Both the position numbers and the translations under genes were made by a program. Under the pieces are notes generated by a model. The model was not told the DNA's origin. It saw nothing but the letters and a program-made list of their open reading frames with translations, and made no database searches. From NCBI RefSeq assembly GCF_000003855.2, contig NW_003101665.1, positions 1,128,013-1,192,012 of the forward strand: a stretch of DNA of 64,000 bases. The letters run 5' to 3'. Position 1 is the stretch's first letter. The number at the start of each line of letters is the position of its first letter. The DNA comes from Blastomyces gilchristii SLH14081 (Eukaryota; Ascomycota; Eurotiomycetes; Onygenales; Ajellomycetaceae). This document shows, piece after piece, positions 34,901 to 45,772 of the stretch.

Positions 34901-35472
34901 CAAACCAAAACCCCCGTATCATAATGAACAGAACCAATCGTAACATATTCCACGCACGCGCCAAACCGGAACACCGGGCCACATATATGTATATATATCC
35001 ATAAAACTCCAAGCTGGAGGGTAGAAGACATCAAAGAAAAGTGGGAGAAAAGAAGGATGGATGGTCGGTTCAGCACATAGATAAATGCTGGAATTTAGTA
35101 AGCTGGCGGGAAGGTACGATTGTTCGTCGTACTGGAACAAGTTCCTCCAGAGTGGGAGTGATGATGAGGAACGTGCCCGTCGCGGGGATAGCTCATGTCA
35201 CTTTGCGGTATGGGCGAGCCACTCCTTTGCAGCCGCAGTGCAGTGTGCATTAATACACTAAAGCCGTAAGAGGGTATCGTCGCTGGTATAGCCAAGCAAA
35301 GCCCCCCTCAAGGCATTGAATGGGCCTAGATATGACGGAGAGGTAATAGGATGGGATTAGTAGGTGCCATGTCGGTAGAGACAATGGATGGTGGAAGGTT
35401 GGAGTGATGTCGAATGAGGGAGGAATATAGGTATGAATAGACTGAGAAAAGCTTGGGCTCTTTTCCAGTCGT
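31904..35472. other. 3.6-kb intergenic region; no gene seen
   Basis: Open frames are short and mostly in pairs on opposite strands (for example 33,672-34,052 and 34,536-35,140). None has a domain, and I found no splice chain. The region is likely promoter DNA of the gene to the left and a long 3' flank of the gene to the right. Regulatory or noncoding RNA content cannot be judged by eye. Confidence 0.45.
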
Positions 35473-36135
35473 TCATTCATTGGTCTTCCTTCGTTTGCCT
35501 TTGGGCGCTGGATCCAGTGGGGTGCGCTTGTAGGTTACTGTGCGGGTGACAACATGTCGAACGCAAACAGACCGTCCAGATGCGCTTCGAGAAGGTTCGA
35601 AATACCGAGCGCCTGGCGAGACGCACCAGTCTGATGGGGAAAATTGCGACCGTGCTGATGTGCAAGAAGCGCTTTTGGGAGACGAAGCGCTCAAGGGTGA
35701 GCGCATACTTGGGGATGGCGGTATTCTTAGTGCGCGCAAGGATTTGGGAGTCCTGGCGGATCTTGGGTGAGCAAATGGAGATGGCGGTGGTATGGAGACA
35801 GCTGGTGACTTGTGAGGCTTGTGGCTGTCGCAGGAACAGAAGAACGTGCTGCTAGCAGTTGAAGGTTGAGTGGTTGGGGACGAGTGTCCTGAGCTCCGTT
35901 CAGATAGTATAGAAGAGCCAGTTCTCATCGGACTTGTCAAGACAGGAGTGACTGACTTGAGGAAGTCTGCATAGGCCACAGGGGGTGTGATAGGTGTTTT
36001 CTGCAGAGCATCCTCTTGTTTGAGACACTCCAGCTTTCCCATGAGTTGCACGGGGCTCTGATGAAGTTCAGAGGGGAAGGTTGGAGACTTTGATGTAGAG
36101 ATGGGAGGCAGGACGGGCTTCGAAGAGGGAGGCAT
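35473..36135 (-). CDS. Small Ser/Pro-rich basic conserved protein, unknown function
   Basis: A single exon of 220 residues. I use the ATG at 36,135 (MPPSSKPVLPPIS). The sequence has TPPVAYADFLKSV (about 51-63), a long Ser/Pro region with repeated SPxS and RSARTPKSLRALRIPPSP, and a conserved-looking basic end: VRHVVTRTVTYKRTPLDPAP, then KGKRRKT, which resembles a nuclear-import signal. Similar short proteins occur in related ascomycetes as far as I recall. There is no membrane segment or enzyme motif. It stands alone, with 3.6 kb and 5.7 kb gaps on either side. Confidence 0.7.
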   Translation of the reverse strand: MPPSSKPVLPPISTSKSPTFPSELHQSPVQLMGKLECLKQEDALQKTPITPPVAYADFLKSVTPVLTSPMRTGSSILSERSSGHSSPTTQPSTASSTFFCSCDSHKPHKSPAVSIPPPSPFAHPRSARTPKSLRALRIPPSPSMRSPLSASSPKSASCTSARSQFSPSDWCVSPGARYFEPSRSASGRSVCVRHVVTRTVTYKRTPLDPAPKGKRRKTNE

Positions 36136-38312
36136 GGTGAACGGCAATGATTGTAACTAACTGTCCGTAATAAAAAAAAAAAGTAGGCGGCCGATACAAC
36201 AAGTGAATGTCTCGGGCACGAAGAAAGTACAAATCAATGGCCACACCAGAGGGTTGGGAGGTCAAGAAGCCTTGGGGAGCGAGACCGAAGAAAGAAAGCA
36301 AGTAACAAGTGCGGGCGGTAGCGAGCTTTAATACAAGAATGCTGGAGAACGACTGAGAGGAGGAAAACACACATAAAACACGCTGTATGGGACGAATTTA
36401 GGAATTGGAAAAGCAAATAACTTTCCCTGGAAGCCGAACAGGGTACTTCAACCCTTGTGTGTTGCTCTTCTTCTGGGTTTGGAGGGTGGAGGGAGGGAAC
36501 CAGGCGTGAGGATGATATGACGCTTGTCTGGTGCCAGCTGGGGGGTCGGCGCGTAAATCTGACCAGTAGCAGCTCGGCGGTTTCAGCAGCACACTCCAAG
36601 GGCCAAGTTTAGCAGCAACTAGCATGCAAAGAGCCTAACCACGGGGTAGCGCAAGCCCTAGCACAGCCAAGGCCCAGCGGCGGCGGACTGGCAATGCGGC
36701 GCAGTGATTGGATGGAGGCGCCTGCAATTGACCACACAACCGTGATCACACTTTCGGTCATGCAGTTGGGGCGATTGCGGTGGTGGTGACGGCTTGTTGC
36801 TCCCAGGAGTCCCAGCTGCAGCAGGTTGACGTGGGCTTGGGGAAGAGAGTTAGGGCACTAGACAGCAATTATTAGCCCCCAATAATATTCACACTTCTGC
36901 TTTCACGATAGGCTAGGATTTTGAGCCCCATGTTCGTTCAGACGTACCAATTTCAGGCGACAATAGGGTGGGTGGTGGGTGTCCCGGGATGTCGACAACT
37001 GCCCTTGACAATGGAACGAAGTCACAGAGGCTCGAGGCACTGAAACGGGGGGTAAAGTAAGTAAGAAATTTCGGCCACCGGATGCAATGGCGATCAAACA
37101 TCTGAATGAACTTCCCAGGCTCTCTCTCTGGGCTGGAGACCTTCTTTTATATCATGCTCAGCCTGTAAAGGTCGACTTCACCGCCCTTGATCCACCACTG
37201 TAACCGCCTGCTATGTGTATGCTTATGGTTAACCTCCCGCACAGCCTGGGGTATAAACTGGCCCTGTGTTAAACAAAGATAAATAAATAAACAAGTAAAA
37301 AAAACGGGATCAAAGTCAACTCGGCAAACCCATGACGGCCAATTGACCATCCAGCGGGAATCTTTTGTGCCACAGGGTGTAGTAGCAGCAAAACAGCAAC
37401 TCCAAGCTTCGCTCCCTGGTTCGTGCCCGAAGCTTTGCTGTCCAGCGCGTGCTTAGGTTGTGTTGTTCAACCCGGGCGGCTCGACCAGCAACTCAGCGGT
37501 AAAAACTCCCTGCAGGCTTTTCCAGCAAATCCCAAGCTCCAAAATCAAGCGGTTCACAGCACGCCAACTACCCACTTCGGGGTTCTGGCGCCTGCTGTTG
37601 GCTGCGTCGCCTTTGCCCCCCCGTAAATGACATCCTGTGCAGAGTAATGATATGCCGTTCCTCCTGGTCCGTTTTTTTGTCGCGCTCCTCGCCGTAACTG
37701 GTGATTCGGCAACTTATTGTCAACGAGTTATATCGAGAGTATTTACCGATCTTTATACCTGGCATCTCCCTCTCCAAGAGCCCACAGCGCCAGCAGTTGT
37801 TATGCATATTCTACCCCAGTCCTCTGGAAATCCTACGACGACCTTTTCACTGGCCAATTCCCCCTTCTGCGCGACAGCCATGCATAATGTCCTGTATGAA
37901 ATTAAACATAGCATAGTACAGATATCCGCCGAGCCATCCACAAATGCTTGATTTGTTCTTTCCATCCGCTTGGCCATGCGATATCCCATTTCTGACGGCT
38001 AGAACGAAGTTTCATGTCTAACAAAACGACCAGAAGGGTTTAGTATTGGCCGGGGGAGGCTTGTTCTATGCTCGAATGAAGCAATCTCGTCTGGCTTCAC
38101 CGCCATGCCATGGTAAGTTAGGTGGTTATTGCGAAAGTCGGTCGGCAACTGTCCTCTGTGCTGCTGGAAACAGTCTTTGGCTGGCGGCCATGGCTTTCCT
38201 TGATCCTCGTCCAGCCACAGAAACTAAAATGGTTGGTTTCTATTCTGGGCTGATTTAGGATGAAACAAGCCCGTTTCCCTTGAACCAGTCACAGTCCGAA
38301 ACACCCCTTTTT

Positions 38313-38402
38313 GCGTGCAGGATTGTTCTGCACGTCTTACTTGGTTTCAAGAGCTCGAAATAGAAATCTGAAACGGGTTCTACGCTGCGTAGATCCGTTT
38401 CA
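38313..38402. repeat. Two adjacent hairpins
   Basis: The first is CGTGCAG ... CTGCACG around a 7-nt loop (about 38,315-38,335). The second pairs TGAAACGGGTTCTACG (38,369-38,384) with CGTAGATCCGTTTCA (38,388-38,402) around a 3-nt CTG loop, with a single mismatch or bulge. A further long-range inverted pair, CTCGAAATAGAAA (about 38,354) and TTTCTATTTCGAG (about 38,528), encloses the second hairpin. This nested pattern suggests a small inverted-repeat element. Confidence 0.55.
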
Positions 38403-39083
38403 TATTATCGGAAACGCTCCTGAATCAACCCCCTAATTTTATACCTGCGTTGATTGGACGAGCAGCAGTATCAGTCCGCTCTTCAGGTGATAACCGCCAT
38501 TTTGGGCGGGGGTAGAACTGTTTCTTGGTTTCTATTTCGAGCGACGAAGGATATTCAAATCACAAACCAGCCAGAGCGAGATTAGGCATTGCCTCATTTC
38601 ATCTCCCAAATTTGGTATTTTCAGCAAATTCGAAGCGCAGCTCTCTTGTGCGAATTGTCGTAGTCGCTATGGATTCCCCGGCGTTATTTAGCATATCTCT
38701 TTCTGCTAAACTTTAGCAACCACGCTGTCTAACAAGGGGCGGTTAAGATATTTTCTTCCATTCGCGCAGTTGCGCTCTCCGCCACTCTACTGACAGGCTG
38801 TGGACGGGCGGGAGTGAACAAAGTTGTTTCGTTGTGCTTTAGGCACCGCAACTAGACCGCAATTAGCAAAGGTGAAAATATGCCTAGAAAGTAATTCCGT
38901 GCGCTGGCGAAGTTGTCCACAGTCTCTTCTTAGCCCTTAGTCACCCACCCTTGAGATCTCCCAACTACCACATGCTGCTTCTTGTTTTTATTGCCATCGC
39001 CGTCATCAACAACGCCTCTTCTTGTCCATCATCACCAGCACAGGCATAGAGGTGGTAAATACAAGAGCACAGCAGAATCCAAG

Positions 39084-39281
39084 ATGGCAAGTATGTGTTC
39101 TCGTTTCTCTTTTCTCGTTTTAATTGAGATGTAAGGCACCTGCGAGTGCTCCAAATGCTCACCTTTTATGACTTCTCAAATAGCAACAGGGCCGTGGAAC
39201 TCAGTGGAGTCGACGAGGCAGGTTGAGACTGCTACAGCTGGGAGGGTCATGTCTAGTGAGATTCATCCTGAAGACGAATGA
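39084..39281 (+). CDS. Candidate spliced 34-residue microprotein
   Basis: ATGGCAA (39,084-39,090) is followed by a consensus donor GTATGT. A TAG acceptor at 39,181-39,183 joins it in frame to 39,184-39,281, ending GAAGACGAATGA. The predicted peptide starts MATTGPWNSVESTRQVETAT and ends HPEDE. It is hydrophilic, with one Trp. Donor, acceptor and a possible branch site (GCTCAC near 39,158) fit fungal introns of 93 nt. With only 34 codons, chance cannot be ruled out, and I recognise no family. Confidence 0.3.
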
Positions 39282-39433
39282 ATTTAACGAACAACTGCAT
39301 CGTAAAGCGGCTGTGGTCGGCTTATCGCAACCCTTCCGTACTTACTTGATGACGGCGTGGTCTGCTTTCAGATAGACAAATAATGGAAATGGATTCATAG
39401 TCATCAAGCTTGAGCTTGACACAGTATATAACT

Positions 39434-39434
39434 G

Positions 39435-39490
<56 letters not shown>
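39434..39490. repeat. Compound (CAT)n-(CGT)n microsatellite
   Basis: About eleven CAT-type triplets switch cleanly to about eight CGT triplets, ending at CGTCGTCCGG. It lies in noncoding DNA; the two blocks differ at one position of the unit. Confidence 0.9.
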
Positions 39491-39492
<2 letters not shown>

Positions 39493-41871
39493 GTACCCTC
39501 CCCAGATTCCGTGTTAAAACGCATTGAGTGCTGTCTCGTTCACCGCTCCATATTATATGCAACGAACACGTAAATGAAGCCTATTTCAGGATGCAAATGG
39601 GATATACCAGTTCAGCATTGCCTTTTGATCTAACTATCAGGCTCATCCCTATCTTTCATTTTACTGCCGGCTAATAATGGCGTGGAATCGGATGGCGACG
39701 CCCGGGAAGCGGGATCCAGAGATGCTGAACTGGGGACGCTACAAGTCATCTTAATACCCAGGCGGAAATATATGTCAAAGCACTAGATGTTCTGAACCTC
39801 ACAAGTGTGCGCAACTTCTACTTCTCTTGACCTAGGCATTGAGAAATACGTATCCTCTGCCGCTCTGTTGACCCTGCTCAACGTCTGCTAGCCACAAGCC
39901 CGCCCATCACTCTGGATACTAGGTCAATTTTGATGGGAGTACGGACTACTCGCTGAACGGAGGATGTCGATCAAATATAGGGTTGAATATGGAGAGAAAA
40001 TGGCACCAACAAACCGGAACACAATTGAGATGGGCGCCAATGAGGGACGAGCGGGACTAAGATAAAAACATTGACAGTTCGTGTTCGCCTCATACCATAT
40101 CCTCTCATATATAATTACAATTTCCAGCACCAGCACTACCACCATTCTTGTGGAATGGAAGTATTTGTGTGCAATCTCTCGGCCTCAAACGAGTCTATCA
40201 GACAACCCAGGATCAGGTTTCCGGTGAGTGAAAGAGAAAGGCGGAAACAAGCGTGGGAAAAATGGCCCCAAATATATCAACGTATCGCATCTTTGTAAAT
40301 ATCACATCATATGATATCCGCGAAAAGAAGAAAAAGTGAAAGGAAAGGAAACAACGCATATAATTCCAGTAATACATAATGCTGACCGAAAAAAAAAACT
40401 TCTTTGGGCAACAAGCTAGGGGCAAGTATGAAGCGGCGGTGGAATTGGCGGGAGATATCAATCACACAGCTCACGCGAGACAAGCGCATATACACGGCCC
40501 TGCAAGCATAGAAACCGCACCTCATCCATTAATAAGATGGCCATAGTGCCATGTGATGTTGTAATTCCATACACACACAGAGCGCTTTCTACCCAACTCG
40601 CAGAGCAAGCGAAAGAACCCAGCGGCGGCCGAATCAAACACCAACTCCAATGCCCAAAACTTGCTCACAATCTCTCCTCTCGTCATTCAAAAGAGAAAAA
40701 AAAAAAAAAGAAAGATAAAATGTATCCCGTCATCGACATTCCCTTCCCATCGCCCTCAATTAAGAGGACCCGTAATATCAACGGGAAAGAAACTTCCTAT
40801 CAAGGACTGCAATAGATCATTCTCCAGAACCACTGAAACCCGCCCTTTTATTAGGGGGGTCTCATGGCAACACGTCGCTGTGGGATGCGATTTTTGGTCT
40901 AAAAACGACGGTCGTGGCTGGTTCTGTTTACTTTTTGATGGAGAGAGAAAAGAGAAGGAAAAGAAATCAACATCTCGGATGGGAAGTTGGATGGTTTTGT
41001 AGCAAAAACTGTGGGTCAGGTGACTAAACTACCCAATGGGGCATGGAGACGGAATTATGTCTATCCGGAGATCATGTGATATGCCGTGCCGAACAGATCC
41101 GGTTCATTATTCTCTTTGCTCGACTGCTTTGTATATTCACTTCTGATTTCATTTCTTGCTCTTCTTTTGTATATTTTTTAGGCGTGAATTAAGTATTAAG
41201 ATTTCATTTTGGCCTTTGTCTTTCACTTATGTATTATAATGAGAGATTGCCTGGTGCTTTGAGCATCGAATCGCTTCCATGGACGCCGGGGATGCATGTA
41301 TGAGGAACAACAATATGAAGAATTCCCCCTTCTAGGGAATTTAGTCACTTGCTCGCTTTCCCTTGATATATGCAGAAAAAAAGACAAACGGAAAGAAAAG
41401 CAAGGAAAGACAAATAAGAAAATGAACGAGGGAAAAGAATGAGGAAGGAAAAATAACGCCTGTGTCCCAAATATCATATCCCAATTAACACCTTGGAGCC
41501 GCGTTGCAGTGTGCCATTGATCATCTTTGTCTGCCAATTCTCTTTGTTACGGAGACGTATCTAACAGCCGCGGCTTCATTGGAATCGAGCACGACGACGA
41601 GGTATGTCTATTTAATATTAAGCCGACGGCGCAAAACAGGAATCAAGAACGAGTGTGGTTGGAAAAGCACGTGGCGCATTCATCATGAAATGCGGTCGCA
41701 CCAAAGTGCCCTTAATTAGCCCAAAAAGAAAAAGCGCAACATTATTCTATCCCTTTCAACTTTGTTAGCTGACATTCTTCAATGACATCTCTCTAGGTGA
41801 AGTAGTATCGCTAGCCAATGGTCCGGTCGCATACTTAGATATTCATACCTTTGTCAATCCTCCGCCTGCCT

Positions 41872-42465
41872 TCATCCCGGCCTCGGAATCTCCCCTTGTT
41901 GGTTCTTTGATTTCCAGACCCCTCCGCCGAGCGAGATGGAAATACCTAATCCTATTCCCACCATAGATCCCGCAATAAACAACGCAATCAAGCCCTTGAC
42001 GGCGAGCCTCTGTTTCCGGCTAAGCCTGCCTAGCCACTTGGACTTCTTGCGTCTGCTATTTGGGCAGGGGCCCCAGAGCCCTCTATCACTTCCCTGGCCA
42101 TCCATCGATGGCTTAATGGGCACCTGATACCCATTCTCCGCATCGTGCAGCTTGTATCCCTGGCAATACGCCTGCGCCTCACTTCTCACTTGTTCGAGCG
42201 ATGTGCGGGTTGTTGGGTGTATGTAGAATGGGGATAATGGCTTTGCTCCTCGCGAAGGGTCGAAATCGCTCCCTGCTGGGCTACTGGGTGGGCGATGGCA
42301 TGGGTTCGGTGAAGGTAGGAGAGTTTCTTCCTGCGTCGTCCAGGCTGATAAGCTTTTGGTATTGTTGGGGTCGCATTCGTCAACAGGCGTGAGTTGCTGC
42401 TCCATAGGGGAATACGGATCGAATCCTGCATCGAACACCTTGACGTCTTGGCTAATTGAAGCCAT
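41872..42465 (-). CDS. Single-pass membrane protein of unknown function
   Basis: A single exon of 197 residues from the ATG at 42,465 (MASISQDVKVFDAGF). The N-terminal 150 residues are hydrophilic and Pro/Ser-rich (PSPNPCHRPPSSPAGS), with a conserved-looking stretch EAQAYCQGYKLHDAENGYQV. A basic patch (SRRKKSKWLGRLSRKQRLAV) precedes one hydrophobic segment, GLIALFIAGSMVGIGLGISI (about 157-177), with GxxxG-like spacing. A short tail GGGVWKSKNQQG ends it. The positive-inside pattern suggests the long N-terminal part is cytosolic. No signal peptide is seen and I recognise no function. Confidence 0.7.
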   Translation of the reverse strand: MASISQDVKVFDAGFDPYSPMEQQLTPVDECDPNNTKSLSAWTTQEETLLPSPNPCHRPPSSPAGSDFDPSRGAKPLSPFYIHPTTRTSLEQVRSEAQAYCQGYKLHDAENGYQVPIKPSMDGQGSDRGLWGPCPNSRRKKSKWLGRLSRKQRLAVKGLIALFIAGSMVGIGLGISISLGGGVWKSKNQQGEIPRPG

Positions 42466-44306
42466 TGGGGATGTGGTTGGGAGTTGTAGTGTGTTATGCA
42501 CACTCTGCTGAGGGAGAGCGAAAATATATTATTTCCTCGTTCCGAAGATAGGGGTCGTAATGTTGCTGGTTATTTCTGTTCGTAGTTTTAGAGCTGCGTC
42601 ATCGGGTTGAAACGGGTTTCAATTTCCGGGTTTCGATTGTTCGATTCGAATTTCTTTATGCCTCAATAGGCATCTATCGTTTCTTGGGAGTGGAGAGATG
42701 AGTTTATGCTGAAAAAACAGGGAAAAATCGTTCGAGAAATCTATATGCGACTATTTCTGAGGGTGTCTATTGATGCGAAGGAAAAAATCGAAGGTGCTAA
42801 GATATATGGTGTCGCCGAGGAACGGAGTATCAAGAGAGTTAAGAAATGTTCAATGGGATTCGCCAGGACAAGGTGGTAGGTATGTATTAACTTTGCGGAG
42901 AAGGAGAATGATGAATTGGCGAAAGCACACGACTGAATGCTTGGAATAGAGGGGGCGAGAGGTAGCGGCGACACCTTCCCCTTCTCACCAAACTAGTGCT
43001 GGCTGTCCAGAAGGCTCTCCCCGGTCTGTCTAACAGGGTTTTTACTGGGCAGGACCGACGATTGTCGCCATCATTCCTTGTGGTATGATTTTGTCATTTT
43101 CCCTTGTGAATGTTTCGTTGTTCGGTGTTGGAATTGAGCTCGAAAAGTGGTCTCAGGGGTGATAAAACGTGGAATTAACACCGGCAAGGATATAGCACGG
43201 GTCGCTCCGTTTGGTTGGTCGAAAGAAAGCCTCAGTTCCCCGGAGATGAAATATTTAAATAAATCAGAATGGTATCGAATTTCAACTCATTCGAGGTTTC
43301 AGGAGGCAGAGCGAAACGAATTCTCTGGATTCCAATTCCGGGGGAGGGACCTTAGGTGAGCGAACTGAAGCTGGGTTTTGGGGGGGGGAATTGGGCCATG
43401 GTGGTCCACTCCTGTCAATCCCCAAAAAAGCAAAAACGCCTTACTGCGTAAGCTCTGGGAGCCGTCTGCAAGGGCAGAACTCACTGGATCAACAGCTAAA
43501 ACAGGAGCTTAGGTTGAAGGCCCGCCAATAGTCGCTGGGGATAGTCCACTAGGCCAGGCTCCGGATGCCCAAATGGTTAGCACCCACGGCTAGACCGGAG
43601 CGTTTTAGTTAGTTGACTGGCTGCATGGTTCTTTTGAATTTTAAAATTGTAAGGGCCATCCAGGCTCGACACTCTACCGCCAAGCGAGCCAAGCTGCCTG
43701 GGAGTTTCTTTGAGCGCTGGTCCAGTGGTTCTTTCTTGTCCATGATTTGTTGAGCATCTCACCACATCCGCCAGATTAAGTTCTCGGGGGCAAAGGCTAA
43801 TAAATGACGGACGCAAAAACACAGTCGTATTGCAGAGTGCCGTTGGCACACAAGGGCCATCTCATCTGGAGATTAAAAAATATATAAAAAATAAAAACAA
43901 AAAAACAAAAAAAGTGATGAGATTGTCGATTCTTGAATTTGGTTGGAATGTGCTGTAACTTCCATTCCAGACTTGTCACTCAACTTGGTGCTGTGCTCTG
44001 GTGTGCGACAGAGTGGAAATCCCAATTTATGCACAGCATATCATGGACAAGAAAATGTCCCAATCAGAGCCACAGGGATCTCGGGAAAAAGAACAATAGA
44101 AAAACGATAGCCAATAACATAACAAGTTAATCTATTTACTCAGGTACTCATTCAACTTCGAGAAAATTCCAACGCTCTCAGCAGCCTCCAACCCCTCTTG
44201 CTCCACCGGCTCGTTACTTCTCAACAGGTACAGAATACCAATAACTTATATAAATTCCTGCTCCCTCTTCTTTAATTCCTCCGCAATTAGCAGCCCTTTC
44301 CCGCCG
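42466..44306. other. Intergenic region; no gene seen
   Basis: About 1.8 kb. Open frames at 42,741-42,974, 43,299-43,484 and 43,577-43,979 (all minus) overlap others and lack recognisable features. A-rich tracts lie near 43,875-43,915. The left part should include the promoter of the membrane-protein gene. Confidence 0.45.
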
Positions 44307-45330
44307 TCAATCGCAGTGTCTGGGGCTTGATTTCCCTGATATCTTGGCCGCTGCCCAATATCCGCACAGGAAGCCTCCACCCCCGACCATTTGGCTTAGT
44401 GCCTCGCACTTCCCCACCATCCAGTCGAGATGCACCTTACCATCGCGCCACTGTGGCGCCAGGGAATTATAACCGAACAAACACCCCAGAAGAGCCCCGG
44501 CCACGCATGCGTTTGTGTCAGCATCTCCTGCCTCAAAGGTATGTAAGCTCCGTAATCACTTTCTCGAAAGCAGCAAGCAGCATGTGGTGGTTTGGCGGCT
44601 CCGTCGTCGCTTCTGCCTTTGAGCCCGTCGGAGTACAATCCGATCGAGACGCGCCTCTAGCTCGACTTGTCACCCACTCATCGGCCCACCCAAAAGCCTC
44701 CTCGATAATCTCATCTACGTTCTACTTCTCCGTGCAGAATGCCGCGAATGAGCCCTGTCACGGCACAACAGCTTACGATGCACCGGGGATCTGCATGGGT
44801 GATGCCTGAGAAGTCTGCCGCAATCTGGAATGTCACGGGAAGCGTAGAAGCAAGGCATATTATCCCGAGCGGGTGTGTGCGCATCAACGAGCCGTTTGGT
44901 GCAACAGTTCTGCTGTATTTTACCCAACAGTTATAGGCAACTTGCGCTGGATTGTCAAGATAGCCAATACTGCGGACTACCTGAAATTTGTATTCGCGGT
45001 GGAGCAGGAGATCATTAGCTTGTGTCTGTTTGTGTGACAATAAAAAAGGGGAAGAGAGAAGGAAGCATGACCATGTGAATAGTGAATATCTCTAGGTAAT
45101 CCCTACTTTGTACGACCTGAAAAAAGTGGGAAACTAACAGTCCCTACTGTCGCCCCTAGTCCACCCGGTGGTCTATCCAAGCATCTCAGACCCTGCTCAA
45201 CCCATGCATGCAAACGCTGAGCTTTGCCCTCCCTTTGGTGAGAGCTGTTTTCCGTTGTGGCACAGATAAGACAGAAGAATAATGAGCAGCGCATGCTCGG
45301 TATCATCAGTTCATGCTGCCTAGAAACCTG
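44307..45330 (-). pseudogene. ADP-ribosylglycohydrolase (ADPRH/DraG-like) pseudogene
   Basis: The family removes ADP-ribose from proteins using two magnesium ions. Minus-strand reading gives its parts in order but in different frames. TDDTEHALLIILLSYL at about 45,310 carries the metal-binding TDDT; an in-frame TGA just before it probably replaces a Trp. Next is AQRLHAWVEQGLRCLDRPPG (about 45,220), then an intact stretch at 44,720-45,000 with NGSLMRTHPLGIICL and THADPRCIVSCCAVTGLIRG. NVDEIIEEAFGWADEW (about 44,690) is in a new frame after a TAG. FEKVITELT and AGDADTNACVAGALLGCLFG (about 44,540-44,480, the second metal motif) are separated by a one-base shift. The normal N-terminus (GxxxGDALG region) is not found. 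At least three frameshifts and several stops make it nonfunctional. Confidence 0.8.
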
Positions 45331-45772
45331 TCAGTATAGCTCTGTATACTAGAGTGTGTCTATATAGGCGATCGATCGACGAGTAACAAGGGATGCGATA
45401 CACGTACAGTCTAGAATTTAGCTTCGCAGATCGAGTGTCTTTTGGTTCTTGAAAATCATGGTAAAATAAACAAGATCACATGATTTTTGATATCATTGGG
45501 CGTCATATAATAAACTGGTGGACGCGATAGAACAAAGATGAACTGATCTTCTATTTCTGCTTGTTGCTGATAGCTTTCCTATCCCTGGATTGCTTAATTC
45601 TATTCCGCATTGATTAACTTATTATCTCTTTAGTCAAATGGTATCTACTCCAGCAAAACGCCAACTATTTACCAAATTTTTTGGTCTTGAACCATGGAAG
45701 AAATTGGTTTTTACCTTGAGAAAAACAATAGAGAGATATATATATATACATGCAAGACGCTTATCCTCGAAA
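45331..45772. other. Spacer between the ADPRH relic and the ABC transporter 3' end
   Basis: No gene is supported. An open frame 45,638-46,120 (+) runs antisense into the transporter and is a shadow of it. Confidence 0.5.

Larger units (their letters stand above)
36136..41871. other. 5.7-kb gene-poor intergenic region
   Basis: Composition is ordinary, not RIP-like. No open frame above about 110 codons shows a known domain. Contents that can be pointed to are a hairpin cluster (38,313-38,402), a possible two-exon microprotein (39,084-39,281) and a CAT/CGT microsatellite (39,434-39,490). Poly-A and purine tracts are common after 40,380. A long 5' UTR of the gene to the left is possible. Confidence 0.45.

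Noticed and set aside
39434..39490. Regular repeat that could suggest a CRISPR array
   Set aside because: It is a triplet microsatellite without spacers, in a eukaryotic genome.
43577..43620. tRNA-like look around the GGTTAGCACC words
   Set aside because: No acceptor stem or proper B box could be paired; no tRNA was found by eye anywhere in the window.
44190..44230. Possible Copia-type LTR end (CTCAACAGGTACA)
   Set aside because: A single short resemblance with no partner repeat or primer-binding site.
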